A stretch of DNA of 64,000 bases from WTGA01 sp965214055 (GTDB taxonomy: Bacteria; Pseudomonadota; Gammaproteobacteria; Arenicellales; Poriferihabitantaceae): positions 1,860,001 to 1,924,000 of the forward strand of contig OZ243931.1 in NCBI GenBank assembly GCA_965214055.1, in the 5' to 3' direction. The notes below the pieces were generated by a model that saw only the letters and a list, made by a program, of their open reading frames with translations, was not told the origin of the DNA and searched no databases. The translations under genes were made by a program, and so were the position numbers. Positions 24,801 to 32,257 of the stretch are shown in pieces. Each line of letters opens with the position of its first letter. Within the stretch, counting starts at the first letter, position 1.

Positions 24801-27800
24801 CGACTGGGCCGAGGGGCCGATGTCGAGGCTGGCCGTGGCGGCGAGCGCGTCCATTCGTTGCGTGATGCCATTGCCGTCGACATATTCCGGCGTCACCGTG
24901 ACGGTCAGCGTCATGTCTTCCTGGGCGTTGTGCTCGATCGTGGCCGAGGTGCCTGCCACGCTCTCGATGCCGGTGATGACGGTCTGCGCATCGCTGCTTT
25001 GGGCCTCCCACGACACCTCGTAGAATCTTGCGTGCTCGACCGCGCTCCAGGTGACGCTGGCGCTGAGGGCGTCTGTTGCCGTCACCTGCAGGTTGGAGAC
25101 CGCCTGGGTGGGCGCCGCTGCGCTTTGCGCCGGCGCGCCCTGTCCGGTTGCTATGACCTCAACCGGCCATCTCATCTCCCAGTCGCGCACATGTTCCAGA
25201 TCGCCCCAGCGGAGTTGGGGAATCTCGACCTTGAGTTCATCACGGCCAGGGCCGATGGCAAAAAGGCGCACCCACTGCGTGCGGTTCGACGGTGTGAAGA
25301 TCAGACAGTCATCCAGCGGGCCGCCACAGGACTGGGCCCTGCCGTCCCGCCGTTTGACCCCCGCCGCCTTGCCGCCGCGAGCCGACAGATAAACCGAGAG
25401 CGTGCTGTCATGCTCGAATACCGCTTTACTCAGGGTGATCTCGAAGTCCAGATGGCTGCCTTCCTTCACATCGACCGTCTGGCCCGGCGCGGGGAGGTGC
25501 TTGACGACGATCGGCGGGTCGTTCTCGCGGATATAGACATGCACCGTCCAGCCCTTGTCCACAACACCGGAGTAGCCGGGATAGGCATGGCTGAGCTTGC
25601 CCTTGTCGCCGATGTAGTTGGTGTACATGCGATGCTTGATGGGAATCTGCGCGGTGTAATGGTCCGAACATCTCACCTTGACGTTGACCAGTTGGAACTT
25701 GTCCCAGTTGTCCGGCGTGAAGCGCAGTTTGGTATGTGATTCCTTGATGTTGTTCCGAAAGATGCTGTTTTCGACGTACAGACGGTTATTGGCGACGAAC
25801 GCGTTTTGGCCGCGGCGGTTGTCGTCGTCCGGGTCCTTGATCCAGACTTCCACCGGACCTGCCGGTCGGTTCTTCAGCTTGACGTTGTAGCTCGGTCCGG
25901 TGCCGCTATTGCAACCATCGGCCTCGTTCCAGGTCAGGTGGGCGTTATCGAACACCAGGCCGGGTTCTTTTTTCGCCTTGGCGGTGGCGGTGTCCTCGTC
26001 GCGGATACGGATGTAGGCGTTGTTTTCCGCACTGCCGGGGACATTCCCCCTCACCACGCCGGCGGGCAGATCGAAAGTGTGAATGTCCAGTCGGAAGGAT
26101 TCTTCCTCTTCCGTCAGGGCATCGTTGGAAGTGCGGATCCTGACCGTGCCACTGGCCCGCCAGGCCGGAATGGTAACGGTGTAGGTCTGGCCATGATAGT
26201 CCACCCCATTGCCGGTGGCGGTGAGCGGGGTGGCGGAGATGGAGGGGATAGTCGTGGCCGTATCGCGCAGGCGCGACAGTTTCACCGTCACGACCGCATC
26301 ATCGCCTTCGTCGACGTAGTAATCCGCTTGCGTGAAGTAGACCAGCGTCTCGTTGGGATTCAGGGTGAAGGTGTTTTCGTTGGTGCCTGAGGTGGGGGTT
26401 GGATTGGGGTGCAGTGCCCGGCCTTCGAAGTCACGGATATTGTGGGGACTCGCGAAGTTCAGGGTCACGGTGCCGGAGACGGTGTCCAGATCACCGCCTT
26501 GAGCAATGACGAGAACGGAGGTCTTGTAGGTTTTGGGATCATAATTGCTCAGATCGTGGCGCACATCCAGCCCGGCGGTGGTGCCAGAGAGCGTGAAGTC
26601 CGACGCGTACACATTGGGCAGGTGCTTGTCGAACTCCACCCGCCAGACCAGACTCGTACCAAGATTCCTGACCTCTTGCGCATGGCGCTTGATCGAGACC
26701 AGTTTCGGGGCGTCTGCGTCGGCGACGAAGTTGCTGACTTCGAAAGTATTGTCGTTGGTGCCGGAGGTGGGGGTGGTACTGGCGAGTCGGTTGCCGGAAT
26801 CGTCCGCGATGTCGTGGTTGTTGGCGAAGCTCAGCGTTACCGTGCCGTTGAGGTTCTCCAGGTCGCCGCCGGAGGCGGTGACGTCGAAGGTATTGGTCGA
26901 GTGTTCCGATACCGAGGTAATCGTGGCGGTGGTGCCGGTGACAGAGAAGTCGGCTGCATCCACGCTGGGTATGTATCCGCCGCCAGTGTCCCCGAACATC
27001 ACCCGCCAGGTCAGGCTGTCTTCATCGGTCATGGCGGTGGTCGGTGACTGGCGCTCGATTGAGACCACGGTTGGGGCGGTGTTGTCGAGTTGGAAGGAGT
27101 TGTCATTCGTGCCGCTGACCGTGGGCGATGCGGGCAGTGCGTTGCCGGACAGGTCCTCGATGCTGTGGCCGCTCGCAAAGACCAGCTGAATCTGGTTGTC
27201 GGCATTCTCAATTCCACTGCCGGAGGCGGTGATATCGTAGACGCTGGTCGAGACCGACGAGACGGCCAGGGCGGTGGTTCCGGGGAACGCAATTCCGTCG
27301 GGGGTCGTCAGGGAAAAATCCGCCATGTCCACATTGCGCACCGCCTCGTCGAAGGTCACCCGCCAGGTCAGGCTGTCAGCATTGGTGTATTCATCGGTCG
27401 GCGAGTAGCGCTCGATCGAGGTGACGCCCGGGGCGGTGGTGTCGTCGTCGTCCTCGACCGTAACCGTGGCCGCATTGTTCGGCGCTGTTGCTACCGTGTA
27501 GCCGGTGCCGCTGTTCACCGTTACCGTCACGCTGCCGTTCGCCTCGATCGTGCTGTCGTCAACCGTGGGGACGGTGTAGGTTGCCTCGCCCGATGTGCCG
27601 ATAGTCACTGTCTTGGAACTGCCCAGGTCGCTGCTCGCGACGAAGCTGCCGCTCTGGGTCACCGTCAGGTTGACCGACTGGCTCCTTGGCGCCGGATCCG
27701 CGGTCACCGTGAAGCTCGCCGCCGTGCCCTCCGTCACCGGCGACGTATCGGCGGCGATGCTGATTTCCGGAGCGGGGCGGGAGCCGTTGCTGATCTGGCC

Positions 27801-28592
27801 GAATGAGACGACAACTACGGTGGTTGGAAAAATCAACGGGGGAATGTCGTTGAATGTATCCCGCCCGGTGACATTGTCAATGAGCTTGTTAACTCCGTCA
27901 CCGGTATAGGAGATGCTCCATTCCACCACTTCCAAACCCTCGCTGAGATTATCTGCGGTGGTGGGAATGAAGACGGTCTTTACTGTCTCGCTTGTACCGA
28001 ATACGACGGACGTGTCCGTGTCCGTGAAGTCCGATGCGGAGGCAGGCGTGCCGCCTGCCGTGCATTGGTTACCGGGGGTACCAGAGTCCTTGGTAATGCA
28101 ATCGTTGATTTCGCTGGCGGTCGGAACGTCCGTGGAAAACATGAAGGTTCGTGCGGTCTCGGTCAGGCTGCCGAACGCACTGCTCAGCGTCAGGGTGACG
28201 ATGATGTTCTCGCCCTCATAGGCGTCGGCAACCTGAATATCGAGAGTTCTTGTCGTCTGTGCGGCGACCGGGGCGGCAAGGCCAAGGAGCAGCGGCAGGC
28301 AGAGCAGGGCTGAAAACAGGCCGCGCCGCAGATTGCGGGCGGGAGAAGGATCGAAGCTGTCGGAGGAAGAAGCGGGCCAGCGGGTATCGGAGTGCCTGCC
28401 GACGGATGCAGAAGATTCAGGCGGGGAGGCTAGCGGGCGAGAGTAGTCCCAGGATGCAGACGCAGGTTGGGCGATCCGGCGATCCGGCGATCCGGCGATC
28501 CGGCGATCCGGCGATCCGGCGATCCGGCGATCCGGCGATCCGGCGATCCGGCGATCCGGCGATCCGGCGATCCGGCGATCCGGCGATCCGGC
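21873..28592 (-). CDS. Giant Calx-beta/Ig-like autotransporter-type surface protein, frame-switched by an octamer tract
   Basis: The frame ending at the TAG at 21873 is open up to 28592. Its first ATG is at 28142 (2089 residues from there), but a clear signal peptide lies upstream at about 28328-28260 (RRGLFSALLCLPLLLGLAAP, then VAAQ), so ATG 28142 is not the real start. Numbering from 28142: Calx-beta-like domain about 125-232; three Ig-like repeats of about 115 residues (237-353, 358-472, 478-595) sharing SLTWRV, ASGGDLE and PTSGTNDNTF; Calx-beta about 600-715; fibronectin-III-like about 1010-1108; a Trp-rich segment (ETWR to LQRWMP) about 1153-1202; three Calx-beta repeats about 1226-1568; then a C-terminal beta-barrel-like domain from about 1665 ending in Trp. 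Predicted role: outer-membrane adhesin or self-exported passenger. Translation appears to start upstream through the octamer tract. Confidence 0.85.
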   Translation of the reverse strand, partial: AGSPDRRIAGSPDRRIAGSPDRRIAGSPDRRIAGSPDRRIAQPASASWDYSRPLASPPESSASVGRHSDTRWPASSSDSFDPSPARNLRRGLFSALLCLPLLLGLAAPVAAQTTRTLDIQVADAYEGENIIVTLTLSSAFGSLTETARTFMFSTDVPTASEINDCITKDSGTPGNQCTAGGTPASASDFTDTDTSVVFGTSETVKTVFIPTTADNLSEGLEVVEWSISYTGDGVNKLIDNVTGRDTFNDIPPLIFPTTVVVVSFGQISNGSRPAPEISIAADTSPVTEGTAASFTVTADPAPRSQSVNLTVTQSGSFVASSDLGSSKTVTIGTSGEATYTVPTVDDSTIEANGSVTVTVNSGTGYTVATAPNNAATVTVEDDDDTTAPGVTSIERYSPTDEYTNADSLTWRVTFDEAVRNVDMADFSLTTPDGIAFPGTTALAVSSVSTSVYDITASGSGIENADNQIQLVFASGHSIEDLSGNALPASPTVSGTNDNSFQLDNTAPTVVSIERQSPTTAMTDEDSLTWRVMFGDTGGGYIPSVDAADFSVTGTTATITSVSEHSTNTFDVTASGGDLENLNGTVTLSFANNHDIADDSGNRLASTTPTSGTNDNTFEVSNFVADADAPKLVSIKRHAQEVRNLGTSLVWRVEFDKHLPNVYASDFTLSGTTAGLDVRHDLSNYDPKTYKTSVLVIAQGGDLDTVSGTVTLNFASPHNIRDFEGRALHPNPTPTSGTNENTFTLNPNETLVYFTQADYYVDEGDDAVVTVKLSRLRDTATTIPSISATPLTATGNGVDYHGQTYTVTIPAWRASGTVRIRTSNDALTEEEESFRLDIHTFDLPAGVVRGNVPGSAENNAYIRIRDEDTATAKAKKEPGLVFDNAHLTWNEADGCNSGTGPSYNVKLKNRPAGPVEVWIKDPDDDNRRGQNAFVANNRLYVENSIFRNNIKESHTKLRFTPDNWDKFQLVNVKVRCSDHYTAQIPIKHRMYTNYIGDKGKLSHAYPGYSGVVDKGWTVHVYIRENDPPIVVKHLPAPGQTVDVKEGSHLDFEITLSKAVFEHDSTLSVYLSARGGKAAGVKRRDGRAQSCGGPLDDCLIFTPSNRTQWVRLFAIGPGRDELKVEIPQLRWGDLEHVRDWEMRWPVEVIATGQGAPAQSAAAPTQAVSNLQVTATDALSASVTWSAVEHARFYEVSWEAQSSDAQTVITGIESVAGTSATIEHNAQEDMTLTVTVTPEYVDGNGITQRMDALAATASLDIGPSAQSLGGGTNDGDGGQVSAGEGDSRMAACVSAELLADVQEYAGETWRTSPDHVERWSRVLAAFGVSNAYSSNPMTVAEAKAQADRGLQRWMPVAPALQCLENPPREKEEKPVTPATPELSLSAGSAVDEGDNATFTITADPAPQSDLTIAWTVAQNGEYLDTPGAGSRTVVLTAGATSTDLPVATVDDDANEADGSISVTLNTGTDYTVATGSAAVTVRDNDAPVVSITAGSGVTEGTSASFTVSASPVPATPLDVALTIGQSGDVAASSETGSKTLTVPVSGSVTFEVATVDDAVEEPSGTLTATVSAGTGYTVAAAPDNAATVAVSDNDAVSSGPTISIADATMKENNRTGYFKVTLSEKVNWPVHVYYATRDSTPVSAVAGKDYLAWKRSWELRARFRPGQTETLIHVVLYNDSHDEGSETFEMVLFEPGVNGPPGVSVSIADGVAVGTIVNSDPMPAAWLARFGRATAEQALDGIAGRIAASRTAGMHGTIAGQAINLDPGSEGGPDDTASGNDRLAQSNVVRAFDAGRGGIGHDAHGFDPDRFADGDAQSWSMTTREALLGSSFTATGEKDAMGGSLAFWGRAAQSSFDGQEGTFSLDGETTTTMLGADYARDNWLVGMALMQGSGKGKYADTDVMPRPASQTCPEEVEKMNNALCSGTVRDGDGKIEASMTAAVPYASIQASERLKLWGALGYGTGEVTLKPDAGTDEKKESYKSDISWNMMAVGGRQELLSSPQNGPTLDLTGDALWARTESDRTNALAASDSDVTRLRLGLEGSWRIATEGDGSITPKLELGVRQDGGDAETGSGMELGAGIAWSDPGAGLSLDLSGRTLITHTEEDLENEGFSVSFHYDPKPASARGLELSLSQEIGGPSTGGLDALFASEPLSERPDSDEDSRLKLEAAYGFPVFSGQYISSPGVSLVRGSASRDYSLGWHFTPAKSTIGISFGIKATRRESEGADPEHAVGVEASVRW

Positions 28593-28689
28593 TCATTTTA
28601 GGAACCTCTATTCCCCTTGTCAATCCCCGATTGCAAACTTCTTTTACAACCGCCGCCAGTACCGTACACACCCATCGCTTCCAACTCAT
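28417..28689 (-). CDS. Leader reading frame across the octamer tract (OFF-state product, 90 residues)
   Basis: ATG at 28689 has an excellent ribosome binding site (GGAGGGA, 28696-28702, six bases away) and a promoter behind it. The frame starts MSWKRWVCTVLAAVVKE, passes a second ATG at 28596, reads the octamer tract as a repeated IAGSPDRR octapeptide, and ends at a TGA at 28417-28419. It has no homology of its own. It is best read as the 5' end of the autotransporter gene in the wrong frame for 15 repeat units. With 16 or 13 units this ATG would continue into the signal peptide, giving about 2,270 residues. Confidence 0.6.
   Translation of the reverse strand: MSWKRWVCTVLAAVVKEVCNRGLTRGIEVPKMSRIAGSPDRRIAGSPDRRIAGSPDRRIAGSPDRRIAGSPDRPTCVCILGLLSPASLPA
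28470..28592. repeat. Octanucleotide microsatellite, 15 perfect units
   Basis: GGCGATCC on the plus strand is repeated 15 times without a mismatch (28470-28589), followed by a partial GGC. On the coding (minus) strand the unit is GGATCGCC. All three frames encode the same IAGSPDRR octapeptide and none contains a stop. Eight bases per unit means each slippage event shifts the reading frame. Every unit contains one GATC. Confidence 0.97.
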
Positions 28690-28695
28690 CGTCAA

Positions 28696-28702
28696 TCCCT
28701 CC
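28696..28702 (-). promoter_or_regulatory. Ribosome binding site for the ATG at 28689
   Basis: GGAGGGA on the minus strand, six bases from the ATG. It is the strongest initiation signal upstream of the octamer tract and decides the choice of 28689 as start for the surface-protein mRNA. Confidence 0.65.
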
Positions 28703-28753
28703 AGATACAAAAAAACACCAACCTCTACAGGTCGTATGACTCGAATCCAGTGC

Positions 28754-28782
28754 ATTGTATCAACCGCACAGGGGGAAGGCAA
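28754..28782 (-). promoter_or_regulatory. Candidate promoter of the autotransporter gene
   Basis: On the minus strand TTGCCT (28782-28777) and TACAAT (28759-28754) are spaced by exactly 17 bases. The transcript would start near 28747 and have a leader of about 58 bases before the ATG at 28689. Confidence 0.5.
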
Positions 28783-29387
28783 AATTTTCCTTGCATGGAA
28801 TCCTCCGCTTTGATACACAATGAATGGTCGCTTTTTACCCTTCATTTCACTGCCTTCACAGGAGGGGTGCCTGAAAGGCAGGGACATCCATCGCGCGGAA
28901 ATCCTTCCAATCGGGGGATGGTCCTGACTGCTGGATGGAGGCGGAGTACGTTTGCTGCATCGTCTTTTGGGTCATTGTCCACCCGGCTTATCCTGCCACC
29001 ATGATGACTTGTTCTGAGTTTCTGCCAGTACAGTTACTTGCCGCCCATCCCCTGGCAAACCTGCTCCGTGATTGTTTGGGGAATTCCTGCAATGGGGAAG
29101 GTCCGGCGCCATCGGTCAAGCCATACATAAACGACTCCGAGATCGGGTGCAGCGGCCGGAGACGGACCATGGGATGGAGCAACGGTCATTTCCCCGCGAT
29201 TGATCACCCGGTGCGGAGTCGATGAAAAGCGGTCATTGGACCAGACCTGCATAACATTGCCTCCCCATATAATTCCCTATGCTATTGGTAAATAAATTTA
29301 ATGTGAAAATACGGTAGTCATTCTATACAATCGAGAGGTCCTGTATGCCCTGATTTTTCGGGGTCGTAATCTTATCTGGAGTAAAAC
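28783..29387. other. Intergenic region between the autotransporter promoter and glyA
   Basis: About 600 bp between divergent genes. Apart from the oxygenase remnant at 29181-29270 nothing is recognisable. The last 120 bp are A/T-rich and probably carry the glyA promoter (TATACA at 29324-29329 could be a -10, without a good -35). The glyA ribosome binding site is TGGAG just before 29388. Confidence 0.5.
29181..29270 (-). pseudogene. Remnant of an isopenicillin-N-synthase-like 2OG-Fe(II) oxygenase
   Basis: The minus-strand translation around ATG 29252 gives GNVMQVWSNDRFSSTPHRVI and then NRGE. This is very close to the C-terminal iron/2OG-binding stretch of IPNS-like dioxygenases (NDRxxSTPHRV, with the distal iron-ligand histidine). 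Only about 25 residues match; a TAG lies a few codons upstream and the downstream part is not recognisable. It is the only identifiable content of the gap between the surface protein and glyA. Confidence 0.45.
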
Positions 29388-30644
29388 ATGTTCGACAAAA
29401 CCAAGAGCATTGCTGAAATGGACCCGGAACTGTGGGATGCCATCCAATGTGAAGAGCAGCGGCAGGAAGATCATATCGAGTTGATTGCTTCGGAGAATTT
29501 CGTCAGTCCCCGTGTGCTGGCGGTCCAGGGGTCGGTACTAACCAACAAATATGCCGAAGGGTATCCGGGAAAGCGTTATTACGGCGGCTGTGAATTTGTC
29601 GACATTGCGGAATCCCTGGCGATAGACCGGGCAAAGCAGCTGTTCAACGCGGATTATGTGAATGTCCAGCCGCACTCGGGGTCTTCCGCGAATGCCGCGG
29701 TGTACATGGCGTTGTGCGACCCTGGAGAGACCATTTTGGGGATGAGCCTGGCGCACGGGGGGCACCTGACCCATGGGGCAAGCGTTAATTTTTCAGGCAA
29801 GCTGTACCATGCGGTGCAGTATGGTCTGAATGCGGCCACGGGTGAAGTCGACTATGAAGAAGTCGAGGCGTTGGCCCGGGAGCATCAACCCAAAATGATT
29901 GTGGCTGGATTTTCGGCCTACTCCAGGGTCATGGACTGGCAGCGTTTCCGGGAAATTGCAGATTCTGTGGGTGCCTACCTGTTTGTCGACATGGCCCATG
30001 TTGCCGGACTGGTCGCCGTCGGGTTGTACCCCAATCCGGTTTCCATCGCGGATGTCACCACCACCACGACACACAAGACATTGCGCGGTGCCCGGGGAGG
30101 TATGATCCTTGCCCGGGAAAATCCTGAGGTCACCCGGAAACTGAACTCTCTGGTGTTTCCCGGAACACAGGGGGGGCCGTTGATGCACGTGATTGCCGCC
30201 AAGGCCATGGCATTCAAGGAAGCCCTGGCCCCTTCGTTCAGGGAATACCAGCAACAGACGCTGGACAATGCAAAGGCCATGGTGGAAGTATTCCAGGAGC
30301 GGGGGTATCGCATTGTTTCCGGTGGTACGGACAACCACCTGTTTCTCCTTGACCTCATTGACCAGGGCATCACCGGAAAGGATGCGGATGCAGCACTCGG
30401 CCGTTCCAACATTACCGTGAATAAAAATGCGGTGCCCAACGACCCGCAGTCTCCCTTTGTCACCAGTGGTTTGCGACTCGGAACCCCCGCAATGACTTCC
30501 CGGGGATTTGGCACGGAAGAGTCCAGGAAAATTGCCGGATGGATCTGCGATGTTCTGGATAATCTGGGGGATGAATCCGTGGAGTTGTCTGTGAAAGACA
30601 AAGTGGTCGAATTGTGCGGCAGGTTTCCGCTGTATCGGGATTGA
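29388..30644 (+). CDS. glyA: Serine hydroxymethyltransferase
   Basis: A 418-residue PLP enzyme interconverting serine and glycine with tetrahydrofolate. The PLP lysine is in TTTTHKTLRGARGG. Other family blocks are ASENFVSPRVLAVQGSVLTNKYAEGYPGKRYYGG (split here as two parts by family numbering) and the C-terminal GLRLGTPAMTSRGFG. It is monocistronic; nrdR-ribD, which often follow glyA, are absent. Confidence 0.97.
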   Translation: MFDKTKSIAEMDPELWDAIQCEEQRQEDHIELIASENFVSPRVLAVQGSVLTNKYAEGYPGKRYYGGCEFVDIAESLAIDRAKQLFNADYVNVQPHSGSSANAAVYMALCDPGETILGMSLAHGGHLTHGASVNFSGKLYHAVQYGLNAATGEVDYEEVEALAREHQPKMIVAGFSAYSRVMDWQRFREIADSVGAYLFVDMAHVAGLVAVGLYPNPVSIADVTTTTTHKTLRGARGGMILARENPEVTRKLNSLVFPGTQGGPLMHVIAAKAMAFKEALAPSFREYQQQTLDNAKAMVEVFQERGYRIVSGGTDNHLFLLDLIDQGITGKDADAALGRSNITVNKNAVPNDPQSPFVTSGLRLGTPAMTSRGFGTEESRKIAGWICDVLDNLGDESVELSVKDKVVELCGRFPLYRD

Positions 30645-30976
30645 TCCCGGACGGCCAGCAGGAAAGACCGCTCCGGGCCTCACGTCGTTGATGCCTGAAA
30701 CTTGGGCAATACCGGGCAATACCCGGCAATACTCGAGAATGGGGCCAGCGGAAAAATGCCGCAGCGTGGTTGCGGGTGCTGCCACGAGGTTCGGGTCCGT
30801 TGTGGGGAGATGAGTACCTGCAGTGCACCACCGGGTTACGACTGTTTCGAATACCGCGTGCGGCACCTCTTTGTATTGCTGGTGTCCTGCCTGCGGTAGC
30901 ACGGGGGGGGTCGAATGGCAGGTTGAGTTCCGAAATCTGCCAGCGCAGGCCCTGCAAGCCGGTATACTCATCAGTC
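30645..30976. other. Intergenic region between glyA and the Ada-like gene
   Basis: About 330 bp. It contains a short tandem repeat at 30703-30732, three near-identical 10-bp units ending in GGCAATAC. No terminator or coding region could be recognised, although the frame of the downstream gene stays open into it. Confidence 0.5.
30703..30732 (+). repeat. 10-bp tandem repeat, three units
   Basis: TGGGCAATAC, CGGGCAATAC and CCGGCAATAC follow each other directly (30703-30732), differing only in the first two bases. Function unknown; it adds to the set of short tandem duplications in spacers here. Confidence 0.7.
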
Positions 30977-31558
30977 ATGGAACTTGATTTCGATACCTGC
31001 TATCAGGCGGTCAAACACCGGGATTCCCGGTTTGACGGTCGTTTTTTCACCGGGGTGCTCAGTACCGGTATTTTCTGTCGTCCGGTTTGCCCGGCGGTTA
31101 CCCCGAAACCCGGAAATTGCCGGTTCTACACTTCCGCATTTCTGGCACTTGAGGCCGGGTTTCGTCCCTGCCTGCGGTGCCGGCCCGAAACCGTGCCGGA
31201 CAGTCCGGCGTGGAACGGAGTCAGGACAACCGTCAAGCGGGCCCTTTCCCTGATTGATTCGGGAGTGCTTGATGAAGGCACGGTGAAGGAACTGGCAGAA
31301 CGTCTTGGCGTGAGCGACCGTTATTTGAGGCATCTTTTTACCCGGTATGTGGGATCCAGCCCGCAATCGGTGGCCCGGGCGAGAAGGGCATCCATTGCCA
31401 GGGGCCTGATTGCCCATAGTACGGATTCGATGACATGCATTGCACACAAGGCGGGTTTTACAAGCGTTCGGCAGTTTAACGACACGTTCTGCAAAATCTA
31501 CGGAATCTCCCCCAGCGCGCTGCGCAGGCAATCCACACTTTCTCCAGGACCAAAATGA
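30977..31558 (+). CDS. Ada-type methylphosphotriester receptor with AraC-like DNA-binding domain
   Basis: The ATG at 30977 gives 193 residues. The N-terminal domain carries the zinc and methyl-acceptor cysteines Cys34, Cys38 (FCRPVC), Cys65 and Cys68 (CLRC), equivalent to Cys38/42/69/72 of E. coli Ada. The C-terminal half has two AraC helix-turn-helix units (TVKELAERLGVSDRYLRHLF and CIAHKAGFTSVRQFNDTFCK). The methylguanine transferase domain of full Ada is missing and is instead encoded by the next gene, the AdaA/AdaB arrangement known from Bacillus. Predicted to sense methylphosphotriesters and activate alkylation-repair genes. Confidence 0.9.
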   Translation: MELDFDTCYQAVKHRDSRFDGRFFTGVLSTGIFCRPVCPAVTPKPGNCRFYTSAFLALEAGFRPCLRCRPETVPDSPAWNGVRTTVKRALSLIDSGVLDEGTVKELAERLGVSDRYLRHLFTRYVGSSPQSVARARRASIARGLIAHSTDSMTCIAHKAGFTSVRQFNDTFCKIYGISPSALRRQSTLSPGPK

Positions 31559-31741
31559 AACAACTGGGAATCATATACTTGACTAAGCCAGTTCATTTTC
31601 TTGTCATCTGATGTATAACTCTATTCAAATTCCACTCACTTATAACCGAGTGGTAGCCTTGGGGGCTCAGGCGGTTGGACGGGATAGAGGCGATTGCGTT
31701 GGCAACCTCAATGATCCGTCAAGAAAATATACTGCTTTATT

Positions 31742-32257
31742 ATGTATGTAAGTCCCAAACAACTGTATTCGGATATCTGTGAAAGCCCCATCGGTGAAAT
31801 CTGTATCGTCGCCGACGGCAATGAATTGTGCTTCCTCGATTTTATGGAGAATGAAGCGCGCAGGAAAAAGCTGCTCAAAAGACGGTTTGGAGCATACCAA
31901 AAGACCACAGACATCAATGTATTGGGGATGCGGGACCGGCTGAAACGGTATTTTGACGGGGACTGGTCCGCGTTCCAGGATCTGTCGATTTCGAAGAGTG
32001 GTACCGAATTCCAGCGATCGGTATGGGAGGCGCTGACCAGGATCCCTGTGGGATCCGCCATTTCATATCATCGTCTTGCAATGGAATGCCGGAACCCTGC
32101 TGCCATACGGGCAGCAGCCAGTGCCAATGCAAACAACCCGGTTGCGATTGTGGTGCCCTGTCATCGCGTTATCGGGAAGGATGGAACAGTCCGGGGGTAT
32201 GCCGGGGGGGAGGAGCGCAAGGCCTGGTTGCTGCGGCATGAAGGCGTATCCATATAA
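31742..32257 (+). CDS. ogt: Methylated-DNA-protein cysteine methyltransferase (Ogt/AdaB type)
   Basis: A 171-residue suicide repair enzyme that removes O6-alkyl groups from guanine. The acceptor Cys140 lies in PCHRVIG. The helix-turn-helix with the arginine finger is YHRLAMECRNPAAIRAAASA, and the N-terminal part (SPIGEICIVADGNELCFLDF) matches Ogt/AdaB. The 183-bp gap after the Ada-like gene is long enough for its own promoter, probably a target of that regulator. Confidence 0.93.
   Translation: MYVSPKQLYSDICESPIGEICIVADGNELCFLDFMENEARRKKLLKRRFGAYQKTTDINVLGMRDRLKRYFDGDWSAFQDLSISKSGTEFQRSVWEALTRIPVGSAISYHRLAMECRNPAAIRAAASANANNPVAIVVPCHRVIGKDGTVRGYAGGEERKAWLLRHEGVSI

Noticed and set aside
24027..25739. 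Plus-strand frame of 570 codons inside the surface-protein gene
   Set aside because: A low-complexity mirror of the repetitive beta-domain gene on the other strand; no domain is recognisable.
28142..28142. ATG 28142 as the true start of the surface protein
   Set aside because: A complete signal peptide and the beginning of the first domain are encoded upstream in the same frame, so this ATG would remove the export signal.
28470..28592. The octamer tract as a CRISPR array
   Set aside because: Units are 8 bp, contiguous and identical, with no spacers and no cas genes.
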